A stretch of 64,000 bases of DNA from Piliocolobus tephrosceles (taxonomy: Eukaryota > Chordata > Mammalia > Primates > Cercopithecidae). Below are positions 1 to 11,641 of this stretch, in pieces (position 1 is the stretch's first letter; the number at the start of each line of letters is the position of its first letter). Made by a program: the position numbers and the translations under genes. The stretch is taken from contig NC_045452.1 of the NCBI RefSeq assembly GCF_002776525.5, positions 28,477,835 through 28,541,834 on the forward strand, given 5' to 3'. Under the pieces are notes generated by a model. The model made no database searches and was not told the origin of the DNA. It was given only the letters and a program-made list of their open reading frames with translations.

Positions 1-717
1 GAAAACTGTGAAGCTCTGTGCTGGGTGAATTGTTACTTGTCCCTGGGGAACAGGAGGGACAGGAAACTCTGCTCGGGAGCCCATGCTACCAAACTCCTGC
101 GAAGCTGTAGTGGGAGAAGCTGAATGCTGGGCAGCGAGCAGTTAGGAGTCTCCAGGAAATGACTCAGCCTCTCTTGGTCCGTTCCCCTGCGGGCCGTTCC
201 TGGGACCTCTCTGCTCCACGTCCCCTCGCCAGGGAGGCCTCCTGTGAGTGCCCCAGCCATGCCTCTGCTGTCACCGCTCTCCTCTTCTGGAGGTTCTGGT
301 TTGTCTGCTGTTTACCCGACTGCCCCTCTAGAAGGTGGGCTCCTTGGGTTGGCCTCTCTTGGTCCGTACCCCTGTGGGCCGTTCCTGGGACCTCTCTGCT
401 CCACGGCCCCTCGCCAGGGAGGCCTCCTGTGAGTGCCCCAGCCATGCCTCTGCTGTCACCGCTTTCCTCTTCTGGAGGTTCTGGTTTGTCTACTGTTTAC
501 CATGCTTCCCCTCTAGAAGGTGGGCTCCTGAGGTTGGGGTCTCTGCTCATGTCCGGCGACCTGGAGTGGCACTTCATGGTGCCTGGTATCCTGGGACCCT
601 GGCTTGGGGCTGAGCCGGGCTGTGGAGGGAGGTAGGGCCAGGGGCCAGGCTGGGAGTGAAGTTGTTTGTTCCCCACTCTTGGTGTTGACCTTGGCCACCT
701 GGCTGAGGTGTGTTTGT
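1..717. repeat. 185-bp direct tandem duplication in intronic/flanking sequence
   Basis: Copy 1 (168-352) and copy 2 (353-about 537) are adjacent and differ at only a handful of positions, for example gttcccctgcgggcc versus gtacccctgtgggcc. Open frames over this stretch are by-products of the duplication. The flanks 1-167 and 538-717 show no recognisable element. Confidence 0.85.
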
Positions 718-900
718 CAGCGTCTTTATTGAGGTGTAATTCACGTACCATACAACACACTCATTTAAAGTGCACAGTTCACGGACTTTTAGTACATTCA
801 CCAAATTGTGCAGCCATCACCACAGTTGAAACCCAAACAGGAACCTGGGCCTTCTAGATACTTTAGGCACTCCCTGGACCCTTCCTCCCCGTCCCTGGCC
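718..900 (-). repeat. L1 (old, L1M-type) 3' end fragment
   Basis: The sequence tctttattgaggtgtaattc, followed by an AAAGTGCACAGTTC block and a caaccatcaccac-like block, is the reverse complement of the A-rich 3' end of old mammalian L1M elements. An Alu follows directly. Confidence 0.7.
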
Positions 901-922
901 GCCACCTTTCTCTCTCTCTCTC

Positions 923-1217
923 TTTTTTTTTTTTGAGATGGAGTTTCACTCTTGTTGCCCAGGCTGGAGTGCAATGGCACGATCTCAACTCACTGCAACC
1001 TCTGCCTCCCAGGTTCAAGTGATTCTCCTGCCTCAGCCTCCTGAGTAGCTGGGATTACAGGCATGCGCCAGCATGCCTGGCTAATTTTGTATTTTGGTAG
1101 AGATGGGATTTCACCATGTTGGTCAGGCTGGTCTCGAATTCACGATCTCAGGTGATCCACCCGCCTCGGCCTCCCAAAGTGCTGGGATTATAGGTGTGAG
1201 CCACCGCGCACCCAGCC
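923..1217 (-). mobile_element. Alu (AluS-like), inverted
   Basis: A T-run is followed by gagatggagtttcactcttg, and the element runs through both monomers to cgcacccagcc. Full length. Confidence 0.95.
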
Positions 1218-2480
1218 AACTCTATTTTTTAAAAACTGTTTTAGATTTATAGAAAAACTGCAGAGATAATCCAGAGTTTCCAAATTATCCCTACCAACCA
1301 TTGCAGTTTGTTTGGTGATTAGCATCTCACATTAGTGTGATAGGTTTGTTACAATCCAGGGACTGATATTGACACATTATCATTAGCCAAAGTACATAGT
1401 TTGTTCAGATTCATTAGCTTTTACCTACTGTCCTTTTTCTGTTCCAAGACTGCATCTCGGGTCCCAGATGACATCTAGCTGTCATGTCTCTGTAAGCTCC
1501 TCTTTGCTGTGACGGCTTCTCAGAGTTTTCTTAGTTTTGATAACTCTGACAGTCTTAAGAAATAGTAGGTGTGTTGTGGGATCTCCATCCATTGGAATTT
1601 GTCTGTTTGGACAATTGGAATTCCTCTGTTGGAATTTGGATGCGTTTCTCGTGGTGAGACTGGGGCGCCAGCTTAGTGGGAGGAAGACCGCAGAGGCGCG
1701 GTGCCCTCTTACCAAATCACGCCAGGCGCACACCGTCGATGTGGCCCGCAGCTGCTGGTGCTGGCTTGGCCACCCAGCTGAGGTGTGTTTCTTAGGCATC
1801 TTCATAGCAGTTTCCTTCCTCCAGGATTGTTGCCTTTGGGAGGAGGTCACTACAGCCAGCCACACTTAAGGTCTGAGGAGTCACGCCCGCCTCCTTGAGG
1901 GCGGAGTGACTACGTCACTGATGTGGCCTTATTCTGCAGAGGGGTCTGTCTCTTCTCCTCATTTATCAGTTTATGCAGCTGTTTACTTATCCGTGCGGGT
2001 TCGTGGATACTCATTTAATCCGCTGGGTCTCTGCGGAATGCTGTTATTTTGTTTGCTCACTTGTTCCAGTGCTGGCTGTTGGGTTCCCTGGACGTACCCC
2101 TTCACGGTGGGTGGTGTGAGTCCTTTCTCACCTTCTGGCCCTACGAGATGCTCCAGGCTCAGCTTGTCCATTCCCTGCCCAGGCTTAGAGTCAGCTCCTT
2201 CTCCAGGGAGCCCGGGTTCCTTTTGTTGGAGGGTGGAATCGGAAACCAAGATCCAGGTAGCAGGTGCGCTTGTCAGTACTGGGGTGTCATTGCTTCTAGG
2301 CCCTCTCGGCTGACAGCAAGGAAAAGCCTGCGTGAGCTGACGCACAGGTGTGTACATGTCTCTGCCTGTGTCCGCATGTAGCCTCCTGTACCTGTATTGA
2401 GTGAAGCGTGAGTTCGCGCTGCTGATGAACTCTGATCCGTTTCCTGTGTGGATCTTTCTCGTCTCCTTTCTTGCTGATCC
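1218..2480. repeat. Old L1 (L1ME-type) remnant
   Basis: Recognisable consensus blocks occur in order: ttagatttatagaaaaactg, attgacacattatcattag, tcatgtctctgtaagctcct, tccttgagggcggagt, and the 'ggtgtcattgcttctaggcc' block near 2283. It is strongly diverged, so short open frames across it are not coding. Strand and exact subfamily were not resolved. Confidence 0.65.
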
Positions 2481-3143
2481 ATTCGTGTCTATTCAAGCAG
2501 CAGGAAGCCAGACTCCCACCGCTTGCCACCCATCTACTTTATCCCGGTGTGTCTGCCTAGTGGGACTGGAGTTGTTAGTGGGACCCCGTGGGAAACAGTT
2601 CCCGATCCTTTGGCTGTCGCAGCACGGCTGGCTGGCTGGCTGGGGCTGGGGAGGGGCCGCCGCCTCCCCAACGTGGTTCCATGACTTAGAGGGAAGAGGG
2701 GAGGGAGGCTGCAGAAGAACCAGGGACTTCCCTGCTGTGCTTAGTCAGCCCGGCCCCGCAGGGACAGGCACTGGCTTGGCATTGCTTTGAGACGTGAAAG
2801 TGGGACTGACTTAAAATGCATCCCGGAGTCTGGCCTCCTCGAGCAAGGAGGAGAAAGGCTGCCGGCAGGACGCTTTAGAGCTCAGACAAATCTCCGGCTC
2901 CATCCTGGCCAGGTCTGTCCCCTCTCCGCCTCTGAACTTGCCACCCTGGCAGGGGACGGCCTTTGAAAAGATCTACAGAGCCGCATCTGCTGGCCTTTCT
3001 GTTAAGCGTCTTTCATGCAGGACTGCGTCCGTCTCTTGCAGAAGTTTTGGGAAGACAGAGAATCAGGCAGTCACTCCCCGTGTGCTGGTTTGTCGGTGGT
3101 GTTTTCCAGGCAGCATTTTTGGGATCTGAGTGGAGCCTGTCTA
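2481..3143. other. Unique GC-rich non-coding stretch
   Basis: It contains a short ggctggctggctggctggg run near 2627. Nothing else is recognised, and open frames lack domain character. Confidence 0.5.
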
Positions 3144-3444
3144 TTTTTTTTTTTTTTTTTTTTGAGATGGAGTTTCGCTCTTGTAACCCAGGCTGGAGTG
3201 CAATGGTGCGATCGCGGCTTATTGCAGCCTCCACCTGCCAGGTTCAAGTGATTCTCCTGCCTCAGCCTCCCAAGTAGCTGGGATTATAGGCACGCACCAC
3301 AATGCCCAGGTAATTTTGTATTTTTAGTAGAGATGGGGTTTCTCCATGTTGGTCAGGCTGGTCTCAAACTCCCGACCTCAGGTGATCCACCTGCCTCAGC
3401 CTCCCAAAGTGCTGGGATTACAGGCGTGAGCCACAGTGCCCAGC
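3144..3444 (-). mobile_element. Alu (AluS-like), inverted
   Basis: A 20-base T-run and gagatggagtttcgctcttg begin the element, which ends at cagtgcccagc. Full length. Confidence 0.95.
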
Positions 3445-3900
3445 TGCCTGTCTTGTTTTCTTGATGTTGGGTTAACTTCAGCCCTAGACCCAGGAAGCCT
3501 CCAGTCACAGCACCCCAAGGCCCTTGCCTGGAATACAAGACTTTTACCCTTGTGTTCGTGGTCCCACCAGGAGTTCTGGCTTCTTATCACCTGTCCTGGG
3601 CACCTGAGTGATGCTTCTACCTTCAGGGCACACATGGTGGGAGGGAGCTTCTGCGAGGTGGAAAGGTAAAGAGAGCCTCTGCCCGGGAGGGAGCGACAAG
3701 GAGGGTTCCCTGGAGCAATGAGGGAGGGGCACAGGAGTTTGAGGACATAGGAGTGGGGACGGCTTGGGACCGACTTCTCAGGTCAGCTTGTTAAAGGCCA
3801 GCCTCTGTGCAGGGCTCCCGGAGACCCCACCAGCATGTCCCTGCAGCTCCTTTGGGGCCAGGACTGGGGTTCCTGTGCTGGGTGCAGTGTGCAGCACGTG

Positions 3901-4090
3901 CTGGGTGCAGTGGGATACCTGGCTCCTCTGTCCGCCCCCTGAAGGCCCTCATCTCTGTGCTATGGGGCTAGGCCTTCCCGTGACCCCCACGTTTCCCCAA
4001 CCCTATGGAATGTGTCTAAGGAAGCAGGTGGAATTGGCCTGGCTCTCCGAGTCTGGGGCCTAGAGCAGAGCCCGAGGAGCCAGGGCTGCC
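3901..4090 (+). repeat. Large inverted repeat, left arm (190 bp)
   Basis: This arm is the reverse complement of 4401-4590. Counting by eye gives 13 mismatches in 190 positions and no indels (about 93% identity). The 310-bp spacer 4091-4400 is unique GC-rich sequence. Neither arm resembles a known transposon terminus, and no target-site duplication is evident. Confidence 0.93.
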
Positions 4091-4400
4091 ATGGGCGGGG
4101 GATGCTGGCATTCCTGGGAATGCAGCTTAGGGGGTGGTCCACTCGCCTGCCTATGCTCCTGCCGGGGGCCAGCCTCCTGCCTTCCTGCTGACCTTGTCTC
4201 CCTGCTCGCCCTGGCTCCTCCCCACTGCCCTGCGTGCCCCACCCCTGTACTCGCTGGGCCCCATTGGTTCTTCCCTGCTTTCCAGGTTGAGATTTGTGGG
4301 CTGGCTCAGTCTGGTGCAATGGTCAGAGGCATTTGCTGGGTGACGCTGGCCCGGTGGAGCTCTGTCCCCTCCTCTGTTTCCCCTCCCCTCCCCAGCCCAG

Positions 4401-4590
4401 GGCAGCCCTGGCTCCCCAGGCTCTGCTCTAGGCCTCAGACTGAGGGAGCCAGGCCAATTCCACCTGCTTCCTTAGACACTTTCCATAGGGTTGGGGAAAC
4501 GTGGGGGTCACGGGCAGGCCTAGCCCCATATCACAGAGATGTGGGCCTTCAGGGGTCAGACAAAGGAGCCAGGTATCCCACTGCACCCAG
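4401..4590 (-). repeat. Large inverted repeat, right arm (190 bp)
   Basis: It begins ggcagccctggctcc and ends ccactgcacccag, pairing with the arm at 3901-4090. Differences are scattered substitutions, as expected of an inverted duplication that has since aged. Confidence 0.93.
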
Positions 4591-5358
4591 AGCTCTGGCG
4601 TGGCTGAATTGCTGGTGGGGTCTCAGCTTCTCAGGGCAACTGGCTGCTGCCCCTGCTGGGACATGAGCTGGGGGGAACCCCTACCTGTCTGCTGGGGAAA
4701 GCGGCCCTGGGGTGAGCCTGGCCTGAGCAGTGACGGCCTACAGGGTCCTCTGTCTTCCTGCCCTGCAGCTGATGAAGAGGGAGCTGAGGCCCTGCAGCTC
4801 CAGGGGGGCACTTGGACCTGGATGGGCAGAGGTAGGAAGGTGTGTGTAGACCTTGGCCCCTGGGTGGGGAGTTTGGCGTTTAAAAGTCTGAAGCAACACC
4901 CACACCCTGTCAGTGTCCCAGAACCCAGCCTCTCACCCGGGAAGAACCGGACCGTGACTAGCCCGTGGTGCTGGACAAAGTCCGTGCTGATGATCGTGTA
5001 CTTCCTCGCATGCTTTCTCAGCCCACTCTGTGCCTCGTGGCTCTTGTTTGCCACAGAACCCTGGCGAAGTGGATTATGCCCTGGCCGGAGGGAATGCTCA
5101 ACTGACAGCGGGAGTGGACCCCGCAAGAGTGGAGGCCCCTATGGTCTGTGGAGCATGTGTGCCCACTAGGCTGTGATGAGCCAGTGATCTGGGGCCCCAG
5201 AGTAGAAGGTGACGTTGTGTCCTCAACTGCTGCTGGACCGCAGCAAGGTGTGTGAGTCATTTCACAAGTTCTCCACCCAAGAAGTGAAACTGTCAGGTTT
5301 AAGTGTGTGGGGATGGGAAGGGGAAGACAGTTCCAAAAGCCCAGCCGTCCGGAGTGAC

Positions 5359-5412
5359 ACCGGCCATCAGCTCTGGGAGGTGGACACCGGGCCATCAGCT
5401 CTGGGAGGTGGA
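5359..5412 (+). repeat. Short direct repeat, two copies of ~27-31 bp
   Basis: The block gccatcagctctgggaggtgga occurs twice in tandem. The surrounding unique stretch (4591-6000) has no recognisable gene or repeat. Confidence 0.7.
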
Positions 5413-6000
5413 GGCCCTTTGGGGTCCTGTTCCAGCTTCAGTGCCCAGGTTCGTGTCCACTGCTTGGTTTCTGTAGCTCTTCTCTTCCAACTAGGGGCAT
5501 AGTCAGAGTCTGACAAAGGCTTGAGGGGGAGGGCCTCCCCCAGCAGCGTGCCTGGCAGGCGGCCCAGGCTGGGGCAGAGGGCCAGTGGGCTGGATGGGGG
5601 TCAGTGGGCGAGGCTCCGTCCTATCCTGTCCTGTCCTGTGGGAGGAGCCTAGGCAGGCACACTCAGCCAACCCCAGCTCAGGAGGGAGGGACCCAGAGGC
5701 ACGGGCCTGAGGTAGGGTTGAAACAGGTGGAATTGACTGGTGGTCGTTGCTGGCTCCTGGAGCCTGAGCTGCCCAACAGTGGAGCCGGCAGATGTTTGGT
5801 GGAGAGGAAGTGAAACAGGTGTGTGCGCCAGAAGCCTGGGTGTTGGGTCAGGGCCGCAGGAAGATGGTGCAGGGGTCCTGATTCTCCCCGTCTGGGCAGA
5901 CCCACTCACATCACGGGATGGCAAAAGGCCTGAGGGTTCAGGGGGCCAGGGCCTGGTCAGAGGGGCACAGGCGGGGCGGGAGTGGGTGGTATCTACTTGG

Positions 6001-6116
6001 CTCTAGATGTCAGGATTAGAGAGAGACTCTGGGACAGCCCCAGCCCTGATGGAGCCCCATGGAGCTGCCTTCAGGGGCTCTGTCCCAGAGTCTCTCTGTA
6101 AACCTGACATCTAGAG
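6001..6116. repeat. 116-bp near-perfect palindrome (hairpin)
   Basis: The outer 36 bases (6001-6036, ctctagatgt...gggaca) pair with 6081-6116 at 34 of 36 positions. The inner ~44 bases are also largely self-complementary, centred on CCATGG at 6057-6062, with small bulges. Transcribed RNA would fold into one long hairpin; the DNA could extrude a cruciform. It is not recognised as a named MITE. Origin by template-switch inversion is an inference. Confidence 0.9.
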
Positions 6117-8631
6117 CTGTGACTCAGGCTGGGAGGGCCCTGGGGGCTTACCCCCAGCCACCCCATCTGCTGTCAGACCCTAGGAGCGTGGGAGAAGCCA
6201 AGTAACCCCGGTGACTGCCCAGTGTCCCCCACAACCCAATGGGTGAGGAGCCGGTAGGGCAGCAGGGGCAGAGCTGAGGTCAGCACAACTCCGTCCCTGT
6301 CTGCCTGTCCCTCTTACGTCCCTCCAGGCAGCACCACGCAAGGACAGGGAGGTGGCGGGCCTGCTGAGCTCTGCGGATGCTTGTTGGAGCATCCGCCCCA
6401 GGTGAGTGTCGTTCATATTGGGATCTGCGAAGTGGGTCAAACCACTCTAGAGGGCAAAAGGGGAGCTGTGGCCTCTGGCCAGCCACCTTCTAATCTTTTA
6501 AAAGGCCCCACCCCGGTCCCTCACAGTCTTAGCCATCAGCTGCCTTTGGAGAATGAGCGATCTGAAGAGGTTCCTGGTTGGGGGGCAGGGGTGACCCGTG
6601 TTCCTGGAGCTGAGGGGTGCCCACCCTTTCCTCCGTCCTCCTTCCCTGGCCTGATCCAGGAGCCCCAGCCTCGCCTCTCCATCCCCGGGGTCCTCAGGCT
6701 CTCCTGACGCAGGTCTCGGGAGGGCATGTGACACTGGCATCAGTCCGGGCTGGGCAGAGCCTGGATGTGGCCCAGGCTGGGCTGGAGCCGAAGCCTTTCT
6801 TCCCAGGTCCTGTCATAGCTGTGGGGCCTGGGGCTGGTGACCCGGCCTCTGCCAGCGTCCCCCCACCCCCTCCCACGGTAAGGTTGGTGACAGCAAAGTT
6901 CTTGTAAACATTTGAGATGTCCTGTGTAAAGTGCTGGCCCCTGGCAGTGCAACCACAGCTCGTCACTGTGGCGCTGGGCAGAGGGCTGGGTACGCAGCAG
7001 GTTCTCCGTCAGTACCGATGGGAGAAGCAGGGGCGGCGGGGGTCCTGGATGGGCGACACTCCCCAGCCTGCTGGTGCTCCAGGGAGGACCTTTTCAGAGT
7101 TGGGAGACCCTGGCCCAGTGTCCTTGTCCCTCCAGTTGCTGCTGCCTTCCCAGAAGCCCTGGAGCCTTGTTAAAGAGGGAGCTCTGGATCCTGGGGGAGT
7201 CCTGGGTGTGGGGGCAGCTCTGATACGGGGGAGTGCTGGGTGCGAGGGCTGTGCCTCACGTGGCCCGAGGGCAGATGGCCCAGGGTGGGGCTGGGCTGTC
7301 TGTGGGGATGGGGAGGGCTGCCCAGGGAGCAGGTGAGTGGGTGGCCCTATTATCTGAAGACCTGCTGGGGCCAGGGGATGTGGGGGGTGGCTGCCACCCC
7401 TGCAATGACCCTGGAAGGGCCGATGCTGCCCCTGCTCTGCAGATGAGTAAGCGGGTGTCTGCGAGTTCCCAGCTCTGCCTGCAGGGCCCATGCCCTGTGG
7501 CTGCTACCCCCCAGTCTCGCTCTGTTTGCTTCATGTAAGTATTTTAGAAAATCACTCATCTGCCTCGTGGGGTGGATCCTTAACTCTTCCGGCCCAGCCC
7601 ACTCCTGAGGTTTCTAAGTGACCCACCTGCTTTGTGTGCACCCTTAGGCCTGCTGTGCTGCCTGGACCTCGCCCCCGGCCCCCGCCCTGCTCTGCAGCAG
7701 CCTGCCTGCCTCCCCTCCCTCAGCCCCTCAGAGAGGCCTCCTGTCAACACCCTTTCTGCAGCTTTCTCCCTACCCCTTCAGCCAGCTCCCCGCCTGGCCC
7801 TCCTTGCTGCCTGGTTCCTGTGGCATGTGTTGGTGGGGAGGTCCTGTCGTCTCCTGTAACTCCTACGATAGCCTTACAGGATGGGTCCTGGCCTGGTTGG
7901 GAGCCCTGAGTCTGGATGATTCCTGCCCACTGTTGGCCCGGGTGGGCAGAGCCCTGACAGTCAGGAAAGCCGTGGCCTTGCGGGGTCCAGAGCCCTGCCC
8001 CCACATCTGCACCAGCTGCTGGGCTGCCTGGACAGCCCTGTGCCCTGCATGCCTCCTGCATCCAGAGGGGCCGAGCTGGGAGTCTGGCCGTGACAGCTCT
8101 GGGGCCACAGGGATGGCCCTCGGCCTGACTCCTCTTGGTGGGAGGCTTTGATTGGGAAGCTGGGAGAAGATGGCTGGTGGCTGGGGTTCAGGAGTGCTGG
8201 GTACCTCTGCCGGTGCCCTTCCTCCAGCCGATCCTTGATAGAGAGCTGAGAAGGTGCCGGGGATGGGTGAGCATTCCACTAACCCCGAGGGCTGGGGTTG
8301 GCCAGGAGCTCTGTCCCAGGGAGGAGGTGACCTGGGCCGCTGTGTGTGTGACCAGGCCTGGGCTGCTGCTGTGGACGCTCGGTCAGCTAGTGTCTGCCGG
8401 TTGCTCGTGACTGGCCTGGTTTGGTGGCCTGGTGGAGGGGAATGGGAGGGGAGAAACCCGGGCTGGGCCCAGGTGAGTGTCAACAGGGGAGGGAGAGAGC
8501 AGCAGAGGTCCCACCAGGGCGTGATCATGGGTGAGAGGAGGAGGAGCTCAGAGAGACTGGGGGAGAGTCCACAGTGTTGTCTGAGGACAGCTAAGGATGA
8601 TGGACGTTACTAGTTTTTAAAAACAGCCAGA
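6117..8631. other. Unique GC-rich intronic/flanking sequence
   Basis: There are no repeats or exons that I recognise. Long open frames, including a 221-codon minus-strand frame at 7863-8528, are of the kind GC-rich sequence gives by chance. They have no domain, signal or splice support. Confidence 0.5.
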
Positions 8632-8938
8632 GGCCAGGCGTGCTGGCTCACACCTGTAATCCCAACACTTTGGGAGGCCGAGGCAGGTGGATTGTCTGTG
8701 GTCAGGAGTTCGAGACCAGCCTGGCCAACATGGTGAAACCCCGTTTCTACTAAAAATACCAAAATTAGCCAGCATGGTGGTGGCAGCTGTCATCCCAGCT
8801 ACTCAGGAGGCTGTGGGTCGAGAATTGCACGAATCTGGGAGGCGAAGATTGCAGTAAGCCAAGATGGTGCCACCGAACTCCAGCCTGGGTGATAGAGCGA
8901 GACGCTGTCTCAAAAGAAAAAAAAGAGAGAAAAAAAAA
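8632..8938 (+). mobile_element. Alu, diverged
   Basis: It starts ggccaggcgtgctggctcac and ends in an A-rich tail interrupted by G. Confidence 0.93.
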
Positions 8939-9090
8939 CACACCCCAAAAAACAGCCAGAGAAGGCAAGAGCCCTGGAATGGCCTAAGGTGGGAAACTGC
9001 TCCCTTCTCAGCCACGGGGTCCAGTGTGTGATAGTGAAATCTCTCTTTATCTTAAATTCTCTCATCAGGGACTTAAACAGAAATTAACGG

Positions 9091-9379
9091 GGCTGGGTGT
9101 AGTGTGGCTCATGCCTATAATCCCAGCACTTTGAGAGGCTGAGTGGGGGAGGACTGCGTGAGCTCAGGAGTTTGAGAGCAGCCTGGGCAACATAGTGAGA
9201 CTCCGTCTCTACTAAACATGAAACACATTAGCTGGGTGTGGTGGTGCATGTCGTAGTCCCAGCTCCTTGGGAGGCTGAGGTGGGAGGATCGCTTGAGCCT
9301 GGGAGATTGAGGCTACAGTGAGCTGTGACCACCCCTGCACTCCAGCCTGGGCGACAGAGTGAGACCTTGTCTCAAAAAA
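9091..9379 (+). mobile_element. Alu (AluJ-like)
   Basis: It starts ggctgggtgtagtgtggctc and ends gtctcaaaaaa. Diverged, with the 'tgagctgtga' right-arm form. Confidence 0.9.
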
Positions 9380-9530
9380 GTTACATTACGGCTGCATCAG
9401 AAAATTGGGGTGTGTTGGTTTGGACAGATTTACCGAATTCGTTTGGACGAATTTACTGAAGCTCTGTGAGGCAGAGGCCAGTGGACATTGCTGAAGTCCT
9501 AGGTTGCACCCCTCAGAAAGGCCACCCCTG

Positions 9531-9815
9531 GGCCGGGCGCAGTGGCTCACGCCTGGAATCCCAGCACTTTGGGAGGCCGAGGCAGGTGGATCACCTGATG
9601 TCAGGAGTTGGAGACCAACCTGGCCAACATGGCAAAACCCCAATCTCTAATGAAAATAAAAATTAGCCGGGCGTGGTGGCGGGCGCCGGTAATCCCAGCT
9701 ACTCCGGAGGTTGAGGCACGAGAATCGCTTGACCTCGAGGTTGCAGTGAGCTGAGATTAAGCCACTGCACTCCAGCCTGGGTGATACAGCAAGACTCTGT
9801 CTCAAAAAAAAAAAA
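9531..9815 (+). mobile_element. Alu (AluS-like) with target-site duplication
   Basis: It is full length from ggccgggcgcagtggctcac to the A-tail. The sequence cagaaaggccacccc occurs on both sides and is the target-site duplication. Confidence 0.95.
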
Positions 9816-10287
9816 GCCCAGAAAGGCCACCCCCCGCACCCCTCAGTTAGCCATGCCCAGCCGTGCCCGGGGACAGTCAGAAAGCGTCCGTGGCATCAAT
9901 GGGATGTTGGGGCCTAGCCCAGGACTGGTGTGTCCCCTCCTGTGCCTGCAAGCTGCACACAGCAAGGCCCTCCCTCTCACCCCCAGGTCCCCACACTTGT
10001 CAAGGGCATCACGGCACGTTCCAGGAAAGTTGGTTGATATCACCGGAGTTGAGACCCCATCCTGAGGCCCAGCTCAGCAGGGCCACCGGGGCTCGGGTTA
10101 GGTGGTACCACAGACGGGGCACAGGCCCCATAGGGTTACACCTCCAGAGTGCCCCAGGGAATGAGGCCCACTGCCACTGCCACCAGCCCAGCTGACTTAA
10201 TTGACAAATAAGTGTGGTTCTTTTAGGTTGCGCAAGTGTGTATTTTTAAATAATTGACTGCTTAATTGTATGATTAAAAACAGCAGA
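9816..10287. other. Unique stretch between Alus
   Basis: GC-rich to about 10190, then AT-rich. No gene or repeat was recognised. Confidence 0.5.
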
Positions 10288-10424
10288 GCTGGGTGCAGTG
10301 GCGTGTGCCTGTGGTCCCAGCTTCTTGCGAGGCTAAGGAGGAAGAATCCATGGAGCCCAGGCGTTTGCAGCCAGCCTGGGAAAACAGAGGGAGGAGACCC
10401 TGTTTAAAAAAAAAAAAAAAAAAA
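10288..10424 (+). mobile_element. Free left Alu monomer (FLAM-type)
   Basis: It is a single ~117-bp left-arm unit starting gctgggtgcagtggcgtgtg and ending in an 18-20 base A-tail. There is no right monomer. Confidence 0.8.
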
Positions 10425-10779
10425 GAATGAAGTGAGTTGTTGGCACTGGGTCATGGTGAGGAAGGTGAGGAAGCCCCGCTGTGGCTGTGTGGTGAACTCA
10501 GTCATTCGCAGCTGGGAGGGGCTTGATTCCGTTTCTCTCCTGAATGTTTTCACTGTTCCTACTGCATCAGGGAGGAACCACATCCTCTGTGCCTGCAGAA
10601 GCAGGATTTCTCTCCCGAGAGTCTCGGAACTCTGTGGCCCACCTGTGTGGTGACCAGCTCCGCAAGGGGCTTTAAAAACCCCGGCGTCGGCTGATTTGTG
10701 GCCGGCATCGTGGAGGGGCTGCTGGCTGCCTGCCTTGCTTTCAGTTCCACATGGAGACAATGACTCTGCTGCACTGAGT

Positions 10780-11160
10780 TTCAAGAATTTTGGCAATAAA
10801 AAGAGCCTATATGACCTATTTATAAAGTATTCCAGAATCACTTACATGAATATTTTGTCCTAAATTCTGTATAATTAGAAGATACAAACCCCACATTGTG
10901 ATTATTTTTGTTCACCAACATAACCTAAATTAGAACTCTCCATGCGGGCTTTCAAAAAAGAAAGCATTTGAACAAAAACATAAAAGGAATTGGTTTTATC
11001 CACACCATTCTCAAATACTTGAGAATAACGTGTTTGCTTAAGTAACGTCGAATCCTTGTTTACTGTTACTTGATTTGCAGACCTTTCCCCTTTACCAGTA
11101 GCAGAAAGGTAAGTCGTACTGAAATGTTTAAAAAGTCGTAAGTTCTGACTTTGAGGCCTG
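10780..11160. other. AT-rich unique island with an exon-like interval
   Basis: About 380 bases of AT-rich sequence sit in a GC-rich neighbourhood, with no repeat recognised. An aataaa lies near 10795. At 11081-11108, a 28-nt interval is flanked by ttgatttgcag and by aaag|gtaagt, a perfect-consensus donor. It might be a non-coding exon or a cryptic site; no transcript evidence is available. Confidence 0.35.
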
Positions 11161-11640
11161 ATGAACCATCACGGGATTCTCCCTTGCCTGGTTCCTTCTC
11201 CCCAGAACCTCATGTCAAGCAGAAGATTCCTTGCGGGTGGCCCTTGTTGCAGGCGGTCTTTCTGAGAGACATCCCAGTTTCTGCAGCTGGACAGGGAAAG
11301 GGACGTTTTTCTTGACCATTTGGCAGGTGGTCTCTGAGTGCCTCTTCTCCACTGGGCCTGCCGCACAGGGAGGGCAGGTGGGACCCCCCAACTCCTGCCG
11401 CAGGGCCTGCCAGGAGTCCCCTGGCGGGCGGGCAGGGGTGAGCCAGCGCTGCTGTAAGTGTCTTTCCCATAGCCGACGTTCAGTGTTGGGGCAGCCTTTT
11501 AAGGGAGGAGCCTTGTGGGCCGACTCTTCTTCCCCTTTTCATCCTTTGGGCTTCCAGGGCATAGAATGGGATGCGTCCTTGGCCTGGGGTCTGTGCTGCT
11601 GTTGGGGGTCTGTGCATCGTCCTCTCTTGTCTATTTTCAT
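11161..11640. other. Unique sequence, nothing recognised
   Basis: Mixed GC content. No exon, repeat or RNA gene is visible. Confidence 0.45.
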
Positions 11641-11641
11641 T

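Noticed and set aside
1650..1780. Possible CpG island/promoter
   Set aside because: A few CpGs only, inside a recognisable old L1 remnant.
10404..10841. 145-codon minus-strand frame
   Set aside because: Its end is the poly-Phe from an Alu-monomer tail; no known homologue recognised.
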